Source: Paenibacillus sp. BK033
GTDB lineage: Bacteria > Bacillota > Bacilli > Paenibacillales > Paenibacillaceae
DNA length: 64,000 bases
Direction of reading: 5' to 3'
NCBI RefSeq assembly: GCF_004345425.1
Contig: NZ_SLVP01000009.1
Span: forward strand, 124,001-188,000
Below, one piece after another: positions 16,195 to 24,310 of the stretch; within the stretch, counting starts at the first letter, position 1, and each line of letters starts with the position of its first letter. The notes under the pieces were generated by a model, which did not search any database, was not told the origin of the DNA, and saw only the letters and a list, made by a program, of their open reading frames with translations. Made by a program: the position numbers and the translations under genes.

Positions 16195-17979
16195 TTGCTG
16201 GTACTGGAACGATATTTGACTCTGTACAACCGTTTTGCAGGCGAACCCGGAGCGGGCGCGACGGCAGAGGCGTCCCTGGAGCAGGTGGCGGAAGCTCTAT
16301 TCTGCACGGAGCGCAATGCCAAGCTGGTGCTTCGCAAGCTGACGGAAGAGGGACTAATCGATTGGCAGGCGGGACGGGGCCGAGGCAACCGCTCGCAAAT
16401 TACATTCCGGGAAGACCGGGAGAAGCTGCTGCTCGATCTGTCGAAGCGGTATGCGGAGGATGGCGAATACAACAAGGCATTCCATCTTCTGCGGACCTTC
16501 GGGGAAGGGACGGCCGCGAACGAGAAGTTTATGGAATGGATGAGCGGAAACTTCGGCTTTCGCAGGCAGCCGGGAAAGGAAGCGGACGTACTGCGTCTCC
16601 CGATCTTCAAGACCATTATGACGCTTGATCCGGCCGATTTCGTCTATTCCTTGTGCTCGCATATGATTCAGCAAATTTTCGACCGGCTTGTCCTGCTTGA
16701 TGAAGCGACCGGACAGATCAAGCCCGGAATCGCGCATTATTGGGAGCATAACGAAGACGCTACCGTATGGACCTTCCATTTGCGGAAGGGTATTCACTTC
16801 CACGGCGGGCGCGAGCTGACGGCGGAAGATGTTGTATTTACGGCAGAGCGCCTGAAGAACGGAGGCAAACGCAACAGCTGGATTATGCGTTCTCTTGAGC
16901 GCGTGGAAGCCGTATCGGAGCGGATTGTAAAGTTTCATCTGGCTCGTCCCAACTGGCTGTTTCTGAAATACGCGTCCTCGAATGTAATGGCGATTCTGCC
17001 GGCCAATCTGCTGGGACTATCCGAAGAGCAGTTCTGGAAGCTGCCTTCCGGTACCGGGCCGTTTCAGATAGAGGAGTGGAAGGACGGCAAGCTGCTGCTT
17101 GGAGCCAACCCGCATTATTACCAGTCTCGTCCCCACCTGGACCAGGTGGAGATCGTTCACGTGCCGCAGGAAGAAGCGAGAAAAGCCGGAATGACCAGCT
17201 GGCAGCAATTGATCTGCGATCCGACGCTGCGGGATGTAACGGTGGAGAACGGCTGGATTCAGATTGAATCCAAGAGCTTATGCACCAGTCTGCTCAGCTG
17301 GAATATGGAGAAGGCCGGTCCGCAGCGGTCGGAGGCGTTCCGCCGTATCGTGAACCGGCTGATTGACCGCCATGCGATGATCCGGGAATTATCCGGGTAC
17401 AGGGATTTTCCTGCAAGAGGATTTTTCCCCGAGCTTGCGACCGCTCATGAACCGGATACGGATCGTCTGGAGCCGGAGGAAGCGGGCAGGCTGCTGCTTG
17501 AAGCCGGGTATAACGGGGAGCCGTTGACCTTATGCGCCCATCCGGGTCATGCCGAGGATGTGAACTGGATTGCGGATCGCTGCCGCCGTGCCGGTATTTC
17601 CGTCCTGGTGCGCATTGAAGCGCCTTATACGATTCATCATGTCCTGAATGAGATTGATCTGCTGTTCCATGCGCTTGTATTTCCGGAGGAGGACGTAAGC
17701 CTCATTGAGGGCTGCGAGCAGGAAGGGAGCTTTCTGAAGGAGCTGATGAGCCCCGAGCTGTCGCGCTGGACGATGGAAAGCTTCGATCGGGCGCTGGCAA
17801 GCGAAGACCCGAATAGCCGCAAAGCGATTTACGCGGGGATTGAGGAGAGGCTTAAAGACGAGGCACAGGTGCATTTCGTCCTTCATATGAAATTTCATAC
17901 CGATTATCATCCTTCGTTAAAAGGAGTCCGGATCAACTCGCTTGGCTGGATCGATTTTAAGGATATTTTCCGTACCTGA
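16195..17979 (+). CDS. SgrR-like regulator: HTH fused to an ABC solute-binding domain
   Basis: A 594-residue cytoplasmic regulator. Residues about 5-110 form the SgrR_N winged-helix domain (LEQVAEALFCTERNAKLVLR, KLTEEGLIDWQAGRGRGNRS). Residues about 135-480 are a family-5 solute-binding (SBP_bac_5) fold with the landmarks VYSLCSHMIQQIFDRLVLLD, TFHLRKGIHFHGGRELTAED and GTGPFQIEEW. No signal peptide is present, as expected for a sensor rather than a transporter part. SgrR in enterobacteria senses sugar-phosphate stress. Bacillota relatives often control adjacent peptide or siderophore transport, but no transporter is adjacent here. Start TTG 16195 follows GAGGTGAGGAG. Confidence 0.88.
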   Translation: MLVLERYLTLYNRFAGEPGAGATAEASLEQVAEALFCTERNAKLVLRKLTEEGLIDWQAGRGRGNRSQITFREDREKLLLDLSKRYAEDGEYNKAFHLLRTFGEGTAANEKFMEWMSGNFGFRRQPGKEADVLRLPIFKTIMTLDPADFVYSLCSHMIQQIFDRLVLLDEATGQIKPGIAHYWEHNEDATVWTFHLRKGIHFHGGRELTAEDVVFTAERLKNGGKRNSWIMRSLERVEAVSERIVKFHLARPNWLFLKYASSNVMAILPANLLGLSEEQFWKLPSGTGPFQIEEWKDGKLLLGANPHYYQSRPHLDQVEIVHVPQEEARKAGMTSWQQLICDPTLRDVTVENGWIQIESKSLCTSLLSWNMEKAGPQRSEAFRRIVNRLIDRHAMIRELSGYRDFPARGFFPELATAHEPDTDRLEPEEAGRLLLEAGYNGEPLTLCAHPGHAEDVNWIADRCRRAGISVLVRIEAPYTIHHVLNEIDLLFHALVFPEEDVSLIEGCEQEGSFLKELMSPELSRWTMESFDRALASEDPNSRKAIYAGIEERLKDEAQVHFVLHMKFHTDYHPSLKGVRINSLGWIDFKDIFRT

Positions 17980-17989
17980 TTCTTGCATT

Positions 17990-18026
17990 CGTAACGGTCT
18001 GCCTCCGGCGGGCTGTTTTTTTTTGC
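17990..18026 (+). terminator. Terminator of the SgrR-like gene
   Basis: GTCTGCC and GGCGGGC pair (two G-U pairs) and are followed by a run of nine T. Confidence 0.6.
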
Positions 18027-18035
18027 GCCCGGGAA

Positions 18036-18494
18036 CTATTCGGGCGAGGCCTGGGCAAGGCCAACCGTTAAGGCCCGGTTCGTCCACATCACTTGTTGAA
18101 CCTCATCGGCTTGCCAGGCCTGGCATTGCACAATGACGGTAACCTCGGATTTAAACTTATTGTGCCTTTTGTGCTTATTCACGAAAATCGCATTGATTCC
18201 GAAGCCGAGACAAAAGCCGGTAAAAGCAAAGATCAGCCCCCATATAACAGGTCCCCATGTCCAAATAAATCCCAGACTGGTGCCGATGACGGACATAGCC
18301 GTAGCGCAAGCCAAGCCAATCTCGACTCCCGTGGAAAGGGAGCTCGCTTTGTTCGGCTTATCGGATTGAAAGATCTTGGATTCCTTGTCCATGCAAACGA
18401 CTAGCAGCCGTTCCTTGGATACCCCTATGCTTTCTAGTTTCGTCAGAGCATGCTCAAGCTCGATGGAATGCATGAAGGTGCCGATAATAATCAT
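18036..18494 (-). CDS. Two-TM membrane protein with N-terminal ferredoxin-like region
   Basis: A 152-residue protein, third gene of a minus-strand operon. Residues 1-35 (MIIIGTFMHSIELEHALTKL, ESIGVSKERLLVV) look like the small alpha/beta domain of general-stress YflT/DUF1269-like proteins. Two Gly-rich hydrophobic segments follow at about 55-105, then a His/Lys-rich segment and a final strand (SEVTVIVQCQAWQADEVQQV). Its start overlaps the stop of the preceding gene by 4 bp (ATGA). Exact function is unknown. Confidence 0.75.
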   Translation of the reverse strand: MIIIGTFMHSIELEHALTKLESIGVSKERLLVVCMDKESKIFQSDKPNKASSLSTGVEIGLACATAMSVIGTSLGFIWTWGPVIWGLIFAFTGFCLGFGINAIFVNKHKRHNKFKSEVTVIVQCQAWQADEVQQVMWTNRALTVGLAQASPE

Positions 18495-19264
18495 CCGTTA
18501 TCACCTGACTTGCCAAAGATTCGTACAGCGGAGGAGCGGTAACGCTCAGCCAGGTACTGGCGCTGCCCCAAGCTGAAAAGCAGATTATGCTCTTTAGCTA
18601 TCAAAAAGGCATGATACATGGAACCGCCTATAACAGAAGGCATAAACAACAGCCAATGGGCGCTCAAAACGGCGATAGATTCCGTTAGTCTTCCACTCAG
18701 GAGATGGATTAACGATTCATGCGCATGAGACAAAACGACATACAGCCACCACCAGAATATCGCATAGAAAGCGAGGCCGATCCGGTGATTGTACAGCTGG
18801 CCCATGCCGGGAAACAACAGCGAAATGACGGCTGCGGCTAACGGGCTTTTAGGCTGGATATACTGCACCTCGGATGTAAACAGCGTCATATTGGGGAGAG
18901 GTTCATTCTCCAGCCGCGCGATCCGGTAGAGCTTGTTCTGATAGACCGCGGAGCAGTAGCAGTCCCACATCGCGACGAAATAAATAATGATATAACCGAT
19001 TACAAATCGGGGCTCGAGGATCGCTTTCGCCTCGGCATAATTCCCGCAAAGCGTATAGACGATCGCCTGGTTGACATGGCCAAGCGTGTTGAATATCACT
19101 TCCGATAACGAGAGGAAGGTTCCCCTTAAATACTGGTTCAGCAAAAAATGCCCGAAGCCGGGGAATGCAGCCGACCACCACCAGACCATGTAGGGATTGC
19201 GGGAATGGATAGACGTTATGCCAAACGGGCTTAGTTTGGCGACGGGCCTCCGTGAGGGGTTCAT
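18491..19264 (-). CDS. Multi-pass membrane protein with two TM2-like motifs
   Basis: A 257-residue integral membrane protein. Two similar Pro-Gly motifs, WWWSAAFPGFGHFLLNQYLR (about 28-47) and LLFPGMGQLYNHRIGLAFYA (about 150-169), resemble the TM2/DUF5683 hairpin, suggesting an internal duplication. About six hydrophobic segments are seen. GAAGGGAGAG lies 8 bases before ATG 19264. It lies 4 bp after the preceding gene and overlaps the next, so all three are one operon. I can give no function. Confidence 0.75.
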   Translation of the reverse strand: MNPSRRPVAKLSPFGITSIHSRNPYMVWWWSAAFPGFGHFLLNQYLRGTFLSLSEVIFNTLGHVNQAIVYTLCGNYAEAKAILEPRFVIGYIIIYFVAMWDCYCSAVYQNKLYRIARLENEPLPNMTLFTSEVQYIQPKSPLAAAVISLLFPGMGQLYNHRIGLAFYAIFWWWLYVVLSHAHESLIHLLSGRLTESIAVLSAHWLLFMPSVIGGSMYHAFLIAKEHNLLFSLGQRQYLAERYRSSAVRIFGKSGDNG

Positions 19265-19268
19265 CGAA

Positions 19269-20126
19269 TCAGCTCTCCCTTCGCGATAGCACAGCAGATT
19301 TTTCGGCTATAATTCGGTGTATTCCGGCAAGCAGCTGAAGAATGACGATTTGCAGCAAGAGCAGGAGAAGCACCAGCCAAATGCCGGACGTATATAAAAT
19401 ATCCCTATGGTTGAGCCACCAGTAAACGCAGCCCATGGTAACGAACAAAATCGCCTTCCAGATCCAGCCGCCCCGCAAGGAAACTAGACAGGCGAACAAG
19501 AGGGAATCGGCATGCACGATTAGAGTAGCGAATGCCAGATTGTCCCGGGCAGGGTCTTCAAACCATCCGGGTCTAAATCCAAGCTGGTAAAAGATCAGCA
19601 AATAGCCGGACATGATTGTTCCTTGCAGAGATACGTTAATGATATAAAGCATCACCAGCCGGAGCAGGTAGGGATGGTCCGGCTGGCATAGCTTTTGCCA
19701 GAGCCATTTCCCCATTGAGGGGAGCAAGATCAAGCCGATTCCCGTATAGATGAGTTTCCACCAATGATGCTCGAAAACCCCTAAATAGATAAAGGACTGT
19801 TCAATTGCCATAAAGCCCGCTGCAATAAGGAGGATCCACCGGAAGCGAATCCGGTAGACCGCAATTAGCGTGCAGGTAGACGGGACGATAAAGCCGTTGG
19901 ATACAATAGCGCCTATCGCACTGTCATAAAACGAATTGCGGAGTATCCCGGGCTTATAGCTGTAGCTGTTAAGAAGTACAAAGATGACCAGCTCCAGAAT
20001 GTAGACAGCGCCGGCAATACAGATATAGAAGGGGAGGATCTTTAAGTTTTTTGTTCTCAACCAGGAGAGCGCAATAAATATTAAACTCGCGATAACAAGG
20101 AGCAAGTACGGGATAAACGATGGAAT
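19269..20126 (-). CDS. Multi-pass membrane protein, first gene of the operon; start uncertain
   Basis: A membrane protein of 278 residues from the TTG at 20105, or 285 if translation begins at the in-frame ATT at 20126. About eight hydrophobic segments are seen, with the two Trp-rich stretches FEHHWWKLIYTGIGLILLPS and YWWLNHRDILYTSGIWL. The TTG has no RBS near it. The ATT lies 5 bases after GGAGATG and would give a natural N terminus (PSFIPYLLLVIASL). I show the longer form because of that spacing. ATT starts are rare (infC is the known case), so this needs proof. Function is unknown. Confidence 0.65.
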   Translation of the reverse strand: MPSFIPYLLLVIASLIFIALSWLRTKNLKILPFYICIAGAVYILELVIFVLLNSYSYKPGILRNSFYDSAIGAIVSNGFIVPSTCTLIAVYRIRFRWILLIAAGFMAIEQSFIYLGVFEHHWWKLIYTGIGLILLPSMGKWLWQKLCQPDHPYLLRLVMLYIINVSLQGTIMSGYLLIFYQLGFRPGWFEDPARDNLAFATLIVHADSLLFACLVSLRGGWIWKAILFVTMGCVYWWLNHRDILYTSGIWLVLLLLLLQIVILQLLAGIHRIIAEKSAVLSRRES

Positions 20127-20230
20127 AAAATCATCTCCAGGTCGGCAGGATGTTGGGACTGGAATTATTTTTCCAATTTTGCTCTAATTTATGCCAGCCA
20201 TTGGTGTTTTCTTTGCGGCCAAAGACGGAA

Positions 20231-20244
20231 TGAAAGCAATCACA
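20231..20244 (+). promoter_or_regulatory. Weak cre-like site
   Basis: TGAAAGCAATCACA differs from the cre consensus at the central CG (CA here). It lies about 90 bp before the secreted CBM protein. Confidence 0.35.
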
Positions 20245-20335
20245 TCAAACCTTCAACTGTACGGAACACTCCCTTAATTAATCATCAATAAAATAGGGCT
20301 TGTACCACATTTTACCTATATGGGAGAGTGAATTC

Positions 20336-21985
20336 ATGTACACGTCACCAATGAAACGCATGGTGAAAACAGCTTTAGCCGGAACGATGGCGGCTGCCAT
20401 GCTCGCAGCCCCGTTCCTGTATTCGCAGTCGGCTTTTGCCGCGGTCGGCACGCCTAACTATGAGGTGAAGCTGACCCTCGATCCGGCTCTTGTTCTGGAT
20501 TCGAGCCACAACCTGGTCAGCGCGGTACGGAGCGAGTTCGACACAGGCAGCTCGTACAAATCTTACAGGGTACAGTACATGGATACGGCAACGCAAAGCA
20601 TGCAAGGACAGGGCTGGAGCGAGCGGATTCGCAAACGGGATGACCAGAGCAATCATGAGATTCAATACAAGAAACGATACGACGTGGTAAACGGCGATAT
20701 TAACGCCGCTTTGACGCAAGCGGCAAGCGAGGGGCTTGATTCGTCTTCCGGCTTTGACTTCCAAGTGGATTGGGGCTACTCCAAGCAAACGCTCAGCATC
20801 GATTACGAGAAGGACGTGACGATCTCCGGTTATAGCGGCAGCGGACTGAAAATGCCAAACGAAGCAACATCGCGTACCGTATCGGTATCCAGCGAACCAA
20901 GCAAGTTTACCAATTGGACAAGCACGGGCTGGGGAACAACGCAGCTCAATAACGCTGTTGTATACGGACCGGTTGATTTCAAGCGTTATGAGGGTACGTT
21001 TGACGATCTCGATCTGGACATCGAGGTGTGGACGGTAATGAATGAAGCGAAGACGGGCAACGAGTATTGGGTGGAAGCATCTTTCAAGACGGACAGCTAC
21101 AGCGAAGCAAGCTCGACCCGCACGGCTTTGATTAATGAGCTGAACAGCAAAGGCTGGCTGATCCCGCAGGACCTGCTCCGCACAAGCCAAATTATCGAGC
21201 GTTACGCGCCGGCTCCGGCGGTACCGGACACAACGGCTCCTACAGCTCCAACGAACGCAACGGCAACGGCTGCTTCCAGCAACCAGATTAATCTGAGCTG
21301 GACGGCTTCCACGGACAATGTTGGCGTGACGGGCTATAATGTTTACCGGGGCGGCGTGCTGGCCGGTTCTTCGGCCGGTACCTCCTACAGCGACACGGGC
21401 TTGACGGCATCCACAAGCTATTCTTATACGGTCAAGGCGAAGGATGCGGCAGGCAACGAGTCGGCAGCAAGCAGCACAGTAAGCGCGACAACGCTGGCGG
21501 CTGGCAGCGGCGGCACGACAGGCGGCACTTACAATGTGAACGGCAGCACGGGAACTTATATCGAAGCGGAAAACTATACGGCGAAGAACGGTACGTTTCT
21601 TAACGCAGCCTGCCCGGTATGCTCGAACGGCTACGATATGGAGACGCCTAACGGCTCCGGCGACGGCAACACGAACTACATTGCTTATACGATTAATGTA
21701 ACGAATGGCGGCTCCTTCTACATTCATTTGCTCAGCAGCGGTGTCGACACCAGCTCGGACAGCTTTACGGTTGCGATTGACAGTGCTTCCGGCTCGCAAG
21801 TAACAACGACTTCGAATAGCACCTGGGCTTGGAAAAAATCCAGTTCCATGTCGATCGCAAACGGCACGCACACGCTGTACATTAAAGGAAGAGAAGACGG
21901 CGCGAAGGTAGACAAGATCTACCTGTCGAAATCCAGCACATCCCCAACCGGACTTGGCGGAACGGCCGCCGTTCCGGTGAGCTAG
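20336..21985 (+). CDS. Secreted protein with CYTH-like domain, FN3 and CBM6/35
   Basis: A 549-residue exported protein. Signal peptide residues 1-36 (cleavage after AFA). Residues about 40-290 are a beta-rich domain with charged strands: YEVKLTLD, YRVQYMDT, WSERIRKRDD, HEIQYKKRY, LDIEVWTV and YWVEASFKTD. It ends GWLIPQDLLRTSQIIERYAP. That pattern of Glu/Lys/Arg on successive strands resembles the CYTH/triphosphate tunnel fold, normally cytosolic. An FN3 follows (about 302-388), then a linker and a CBM6/CBM35-like jelly-roll (about 405-535, TYIEAENYTAKNGTF, DKIYLSK). The CBM points to polysaccharide binding. ATG 20336 follows GGGAGAG at 7 bases. The CYTH assignment is my inference. Confidence 0.8.
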   Translation: MYTSPMKRMVKTALAGTMAAAMLAAPFLYSQSAFAAVGTPNYEVKLTLDPALVLDSSHNLVSAVRSEFDTGSSYKSYRVQYMDTATQSMQGQGWSERIRKRDDQSNHEIQYKKRYDVVNGDINAALTQAASEGLDSSSGFDFQVDWGYSKQTLSIDYEKDVTISGYSGSGLKMPNEATSRTVSVSSEPSKFTNWTSTGWGTTQLNNAVVYGPVDFKRYEGTFDDLDLDIEVWTVMNEAKTGNEYWVEASFKTDSYSEASSTRTALINELNSKGWLIPQDLLRTSQIIERYAPAPAVPDTTAPTAPTNATATAASSNQINLSWTASTDNVGVTGYNVYRGGVLAGSSAGTSYSDTGLTASTSYSYTVKAKDAAGNESAASSTVSATTLAAGSGGTTGGTYNVNGSTGTYIEAENYTAKNGTFLNAACPVCSNGYDMETPNGSGDGNTNYIAYTINVTNGGSFYIHLLSSGVDTSSDSFTVAIDSASGSQVTTTSNSTWAWKKSSSMSIANGTHTLYIKGREDGAKVDKIYLSKSSTSPTGLGGTAAVPVS

Positions 21986-21995
21986 CAGGAAGCGA

Positions 21996-22031
21996 AGCGG
22001 GCACCGCTTAAGGTGCCCGCTCTATTTTTTT
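21996..22031 (+). terminator. Terminator of the CBM protein gene
   Basis: GCGGGCACC and GGTGCCCGC form a perfect stem with a 6-base loop, followed by TCTATTTTTTT. Confidence 0.85.
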
Positions 22032-22152
22032 GTGCCGGATCGATCGATCGTGAAAGGCCTTAGTTCATTACCCGCTGCTTCCGGGAGCCAAAATGCTGAA
22101 ATAGTGAAAGAATTGTGTTCATTCCTCTCCTATCATCCTTATGGGGGCGTTC

Positions 22153-22189
22153 TATAATAGGAGTTGCCTGAAAATTGAAAGCGCATTCT
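22153..22189 (+). promoter_or_regulatory. Promoter -10 and cre-like site of the broken beta-helix gene
   Basis: A perfect -10 box TATAAT (22153-22158) is followed by TGAAAGCGCATTCT (22176-22189), a cre match with one mismatch, just downstream of the expected start of transcription. That is the roadblock position for CcpA. The -35 box is poor. Confidence 0.5.
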
Positions 22190-22225
22190 CCCGAGCTAAG
22201 GGAGCCGCTTGAAGGAGGAAGGAAT

Positions 22226-22842
22226 TTGAGTACGGCTATGTTGAAGCAGCACGGCATCAGAAATATCTCTTTTACAATGGTACTGGTTATTATCCTTAGC
22301 ATGTTCAGTGCGATAGTACCACCGTCAGTTTTTGCCTCTGCCGGCGCGGCAGGGACAACGTATTACGTCGATTCCGCGGGTGGAGACGACGGCAATGACG
22401 GATTAAGCGAGGAAGCGGCGTGGAAGACGCTCACGAAGGTAAGCGAAACAACGTTCCAGCCGGGTGACCGCATTTTGTTAAAAGCGGGCAGCGAATGGAC
22501 GGGAGAACAGCTGCATCCGCTGGGCTCCGGCGCGGAAGGAAGCCCGATCACCATTGATAGCTACGGTGGGGCAAGTCCAAAACCAAAGCTGAACGGCGCG
22601 GGTGTGATCGATTCCGTCGTCGAATTTTATAATCAGCAATATTGGGATATTCATAATCTTGAAATTACGAATACCGCGGCGGGTGCTCCCCAGGATCCGT
22701 CCAAGCTTGCGGATTTGCGAGGAATGCACGTAACCGGCTAGGATGCCGGGGTGCTGAAGCATTTCTATATCAGCGGCGTGAACATCCATGATGTAACAGG
22801 CTGGAATAGCATATTTACCTGGAAAATACCCACCGCAATCCG
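22226..22842 (+). pseudogene. Truncated secreted parallel beta-helix protein
   Basis: The 5' part encodes a start (TTG 22226 behind GGAGGAAGG), a signal peptide (ending VFASAGAAG) and the usual beginning of a right-handed beta-helix protein of the polysaccharide-lyase/DUF1565 kind (TYYVDSAGGDDGNDGLSEEA, AWKTLTKV, RILLKAGSEW). An in-frame TAG at 22739-22741 ends the frame after 171 codons. The same frame then continues without a break for about 30 more family-like residues (DAGVLKHFYISGVNIHDVTG, WNSIFTW). After that the similarity stops. Normal members run to 400-700 residues. So both a stop mutation and a deletion have hit this gene. Confidence 0.8.
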
Positions 22843-22899
22843 CTCCCGGACGACGAGCTCGCCCGGCGGCTGGAGGAGAGGTTCAGCCGGGAAGGCTAA
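22820..22899 (+). pseudogene. 3' tail of an unrelated gene fused to the beta-helix remnant
   Basis: In another frame, codons encode ENTHRNPLPDDELARRLEER and FSREG, then TAA at 22897. The DNA here is more GC-rich than the remnant before it, and the peptide looks like a real charged C-terminal helix. It may be the end of a second gene joined by a deletion. Too short to identify. Confidence 0.35.
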
Positions 22900-22920
22900 G
22901 CGCAGAACCGCCTATTGTTA

Positions 22921-23123
22921 GTTTAAGGCCCCTAAGGGACCTTAACGGCAGAAAAATGCGAGGCACCAAGGAGCTTAAGGCCCTTTAGGGACCTTAAGTT
23001 TGGAAAAAGCCTCGATGAGGCTAACGAATCCGGCCCTCGTCATGAGTTTAAGGCCCCTAAGGGACCTTAACGGCAGAAAAATGCGAGGCAATAAGGAGCT
23101 TAAGGTCCTTTAGGGACCTTAAG
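22921..23123. repeat. 78-bp direct repeat pair made of palindromes
   Basis: Units at 22921-22998 and 23046-23123 differ at only three positions and are 47 bp apart. Each unit holds two imperfect palindromes of the form TTAAGG-nCCCTn-GGGACCTTAA separated by CGGCAGAAAAATGCGAGGCA. The same palindrome occurs at 57844-57868. No coding frame is conserved. It looks like a dispersed REP or MITE-like element. Confidence 0.75.
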
Positions 23124-23156
23124 CTTCTTTTGTTAGAGTGTAGTTAGTTGGTTAGT

Positions 23157-23181
23157 GATAAGACCCTGGCAGGGTCTTATC
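23157..23181. repeat. 25-bp perfect inverted repeat
   Basis: GATAAGACCCTG, one base, then its exact complement CAGGGTCTTATC. A degenerate copy lies at 57919-57943. It may serve as a transcription terminator in either direction, though there is no T run. Confidence 0.65.
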
Positions 23182-23255
23182 GGGCATAGAAATGTTCGCG
23201 GACGTTGCGGAATTGGCGGGTTATACTCGTATTGGTCTCCACCTCCATTTCTTGG

Positions 23256-23276
23256 TATAGTCAAACTATGACTATA
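23256..23276. promoter_or_regulatory. Inverted repeat before the YbaK-type gene
   Basis: TATAGTC and GACTATA form perfect 7-bp arms around a 7-bp spacer. It ends 23 bp before the start codon, so it may be an operator or leader hairpin. Confidence 0.4.
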
Positions 23277-23299
23277 GGAAGGAATTGAGGTTTTTTATC

Positions 23300-23773
23300 A
23301 TGTCAAACAAAACAAATGCCTGCCGCAAGCTGGACTCCTTACATATCAAATACACGCTTCACGAATACGAGTGGGACGAGGAGCATTTGGACGTCGATAC
23401 CGTTGCGAAGAAGGTTGGGCTGCCTTCTAATCAGCTTTATAAGACTCTTGTGCTGAGGGGAGATAAGACAGGTATCATTGCGGCCTGCATCCCGGGAGAT
23501 AAGGAGCTGAATCTGAAAAGCCTGGCGCAAGCCAGCGGCAACAAGAAAGTAGAAATGGTTGCGGTAAAAGAGATTCAAGCCTTAACGGGGTACATCCGCG
23601 GCGGCGTATCACCGCTTGGGATGAAGAAGAACTACCCGTTTTATTTGCACGAAGCCGTGATGGCCATGGAACTGGTCAGCATCAGCGCCGGCAAGCGCGG
23701 CTTGCAGATCTTTCTTAATGGTGCCGATCTTGCAGCAGCCTCGGAAGGTAAGCTTGTTAATATAGCGAATTAA
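23300..23773 (+). CDS. ybaK: YbaK/EbsC-type Cys-tRNA(Pro) deacylase
   Basis: A 157-residue editing protein. Family marks: KYTLHEYEWDEEHLDVDTVA, KKVGLPSNQLYKTLVLRGDK (with the catalytic Lys), and IRGGVSPLGMKKNYPFYLHE (the GGxSP loop). Such proteins hydrolyse Cys-tRNA(Pro) made in error by prolyl-tRNA synthetase. Length is normal. ATG 23300 follows GAGG at 9 bases; an upstream in-frame TTG (23285) is less likely. It stands alone, with the palindromes before it and an unrelated gene after it. Confidence 0.93.
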   Translation: MSNKTNACRKLDSLHIKYTLHEYEWDEEHLDVDTVAKKVGLPSNQLYKTLVLRGDKTGIIAACIPGDKELNLKSLAQASGNKKVEMVAVKEIQALTGYIRGGVSPLGMKKNYPFYLHEAVMAMELVSISAGKRGLQIFLNGADLAAASEGKLVNIAN

Positions 23774-23845
23774 GCGGGTTGAACGGTCTTTAATACGGCA
23801 AGTCTAGAACTATATACTTGTCGGATGAAGGATCGGTGACCCCGG

Positions 23846-24307
23846 GTGAAGATCATTGGAAGAGTAGGCGCGTTTATTGTGCTATTCATTTTGCTGGCAT
23901 GGATTGTGTTATTAGTCGGCTACTATGGGAAGGTAGAGCTGCTAAAATTTAAGGCCGAGCGGAATACCGAGCATTTTCTCAAAGCCATCGAGCGGCAGGA
24001 TTATGATGAGACAATCCAATGGTTCGGGGAGCCGCTTGACCGGGAGAGTCTGCAGAAGCTTCAACCCATGCGGTTAGTAAAATACAGCGGGATTAAAGCC
24101 GAGTTTGACGACGGTTGCGTATGCAGCGGTCACGCAAAGCTGACTTTTCAGTCGGATGGTCCGGCTGTTACAGTGGATGCTGTTTTTGTCCTTAGAGAAG
24201 GCTATAGATCCGGACAGATCTGCGCGGGGGCAACAAATGAACAGCGTGAGGTGCTTCCGCAATTAGCCGAGTGGAATAAGAGCATGTGCGGGAACGGCTC
24301 TTTCTAA
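23846..24307 (+). CDS. Membrane-anchored hypothetical protein
   Basis: A 153-residue protein with one N-terminal membrane helix (residues 7-27, VGAFIVLFILLAWIVLLVGY) and an outer domain with four Cys: CVC near 90, C near 127 and C near 149. FLKAIERQDYDETIQWFGEP resembles the small extracytoplasmic fold of DUF4878/NTF2-like proteins, but I cannot place it firmly. Start GTG 23846 is weakly supported by its RBS. It converges with the GNAT gene with a gap of only 3 bp and no visible terminator. Confidence 0.65.
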   Translation: MKIIGRVGAFIVLFILLAWIVLLVGYYGKVELLKFKAERNTEHFLKAIERQDYDETIQWFGEPLDRESLQKLQPMRLVKYSGIKAEFDDGCVCSGHAKLTFQSDGPAVTVDAVFVLREGYRSGQICAGATNEQREVLPQLAEWNKSMCGNGSF

Positions 24308-24310
24308 GAG

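Noticed and set aside
20375..21871. 498-codon antisense frame across the CBM protein gene
   Set aside because: Arg/Cys-rich composition and no start signal; shadow of the real gene.
22921..23123. The repeat doublet as a CRISPR array
   Set aside because: Only two units, each 78 bp and internally palindromic, with one spacer-like gap and no cas genes.
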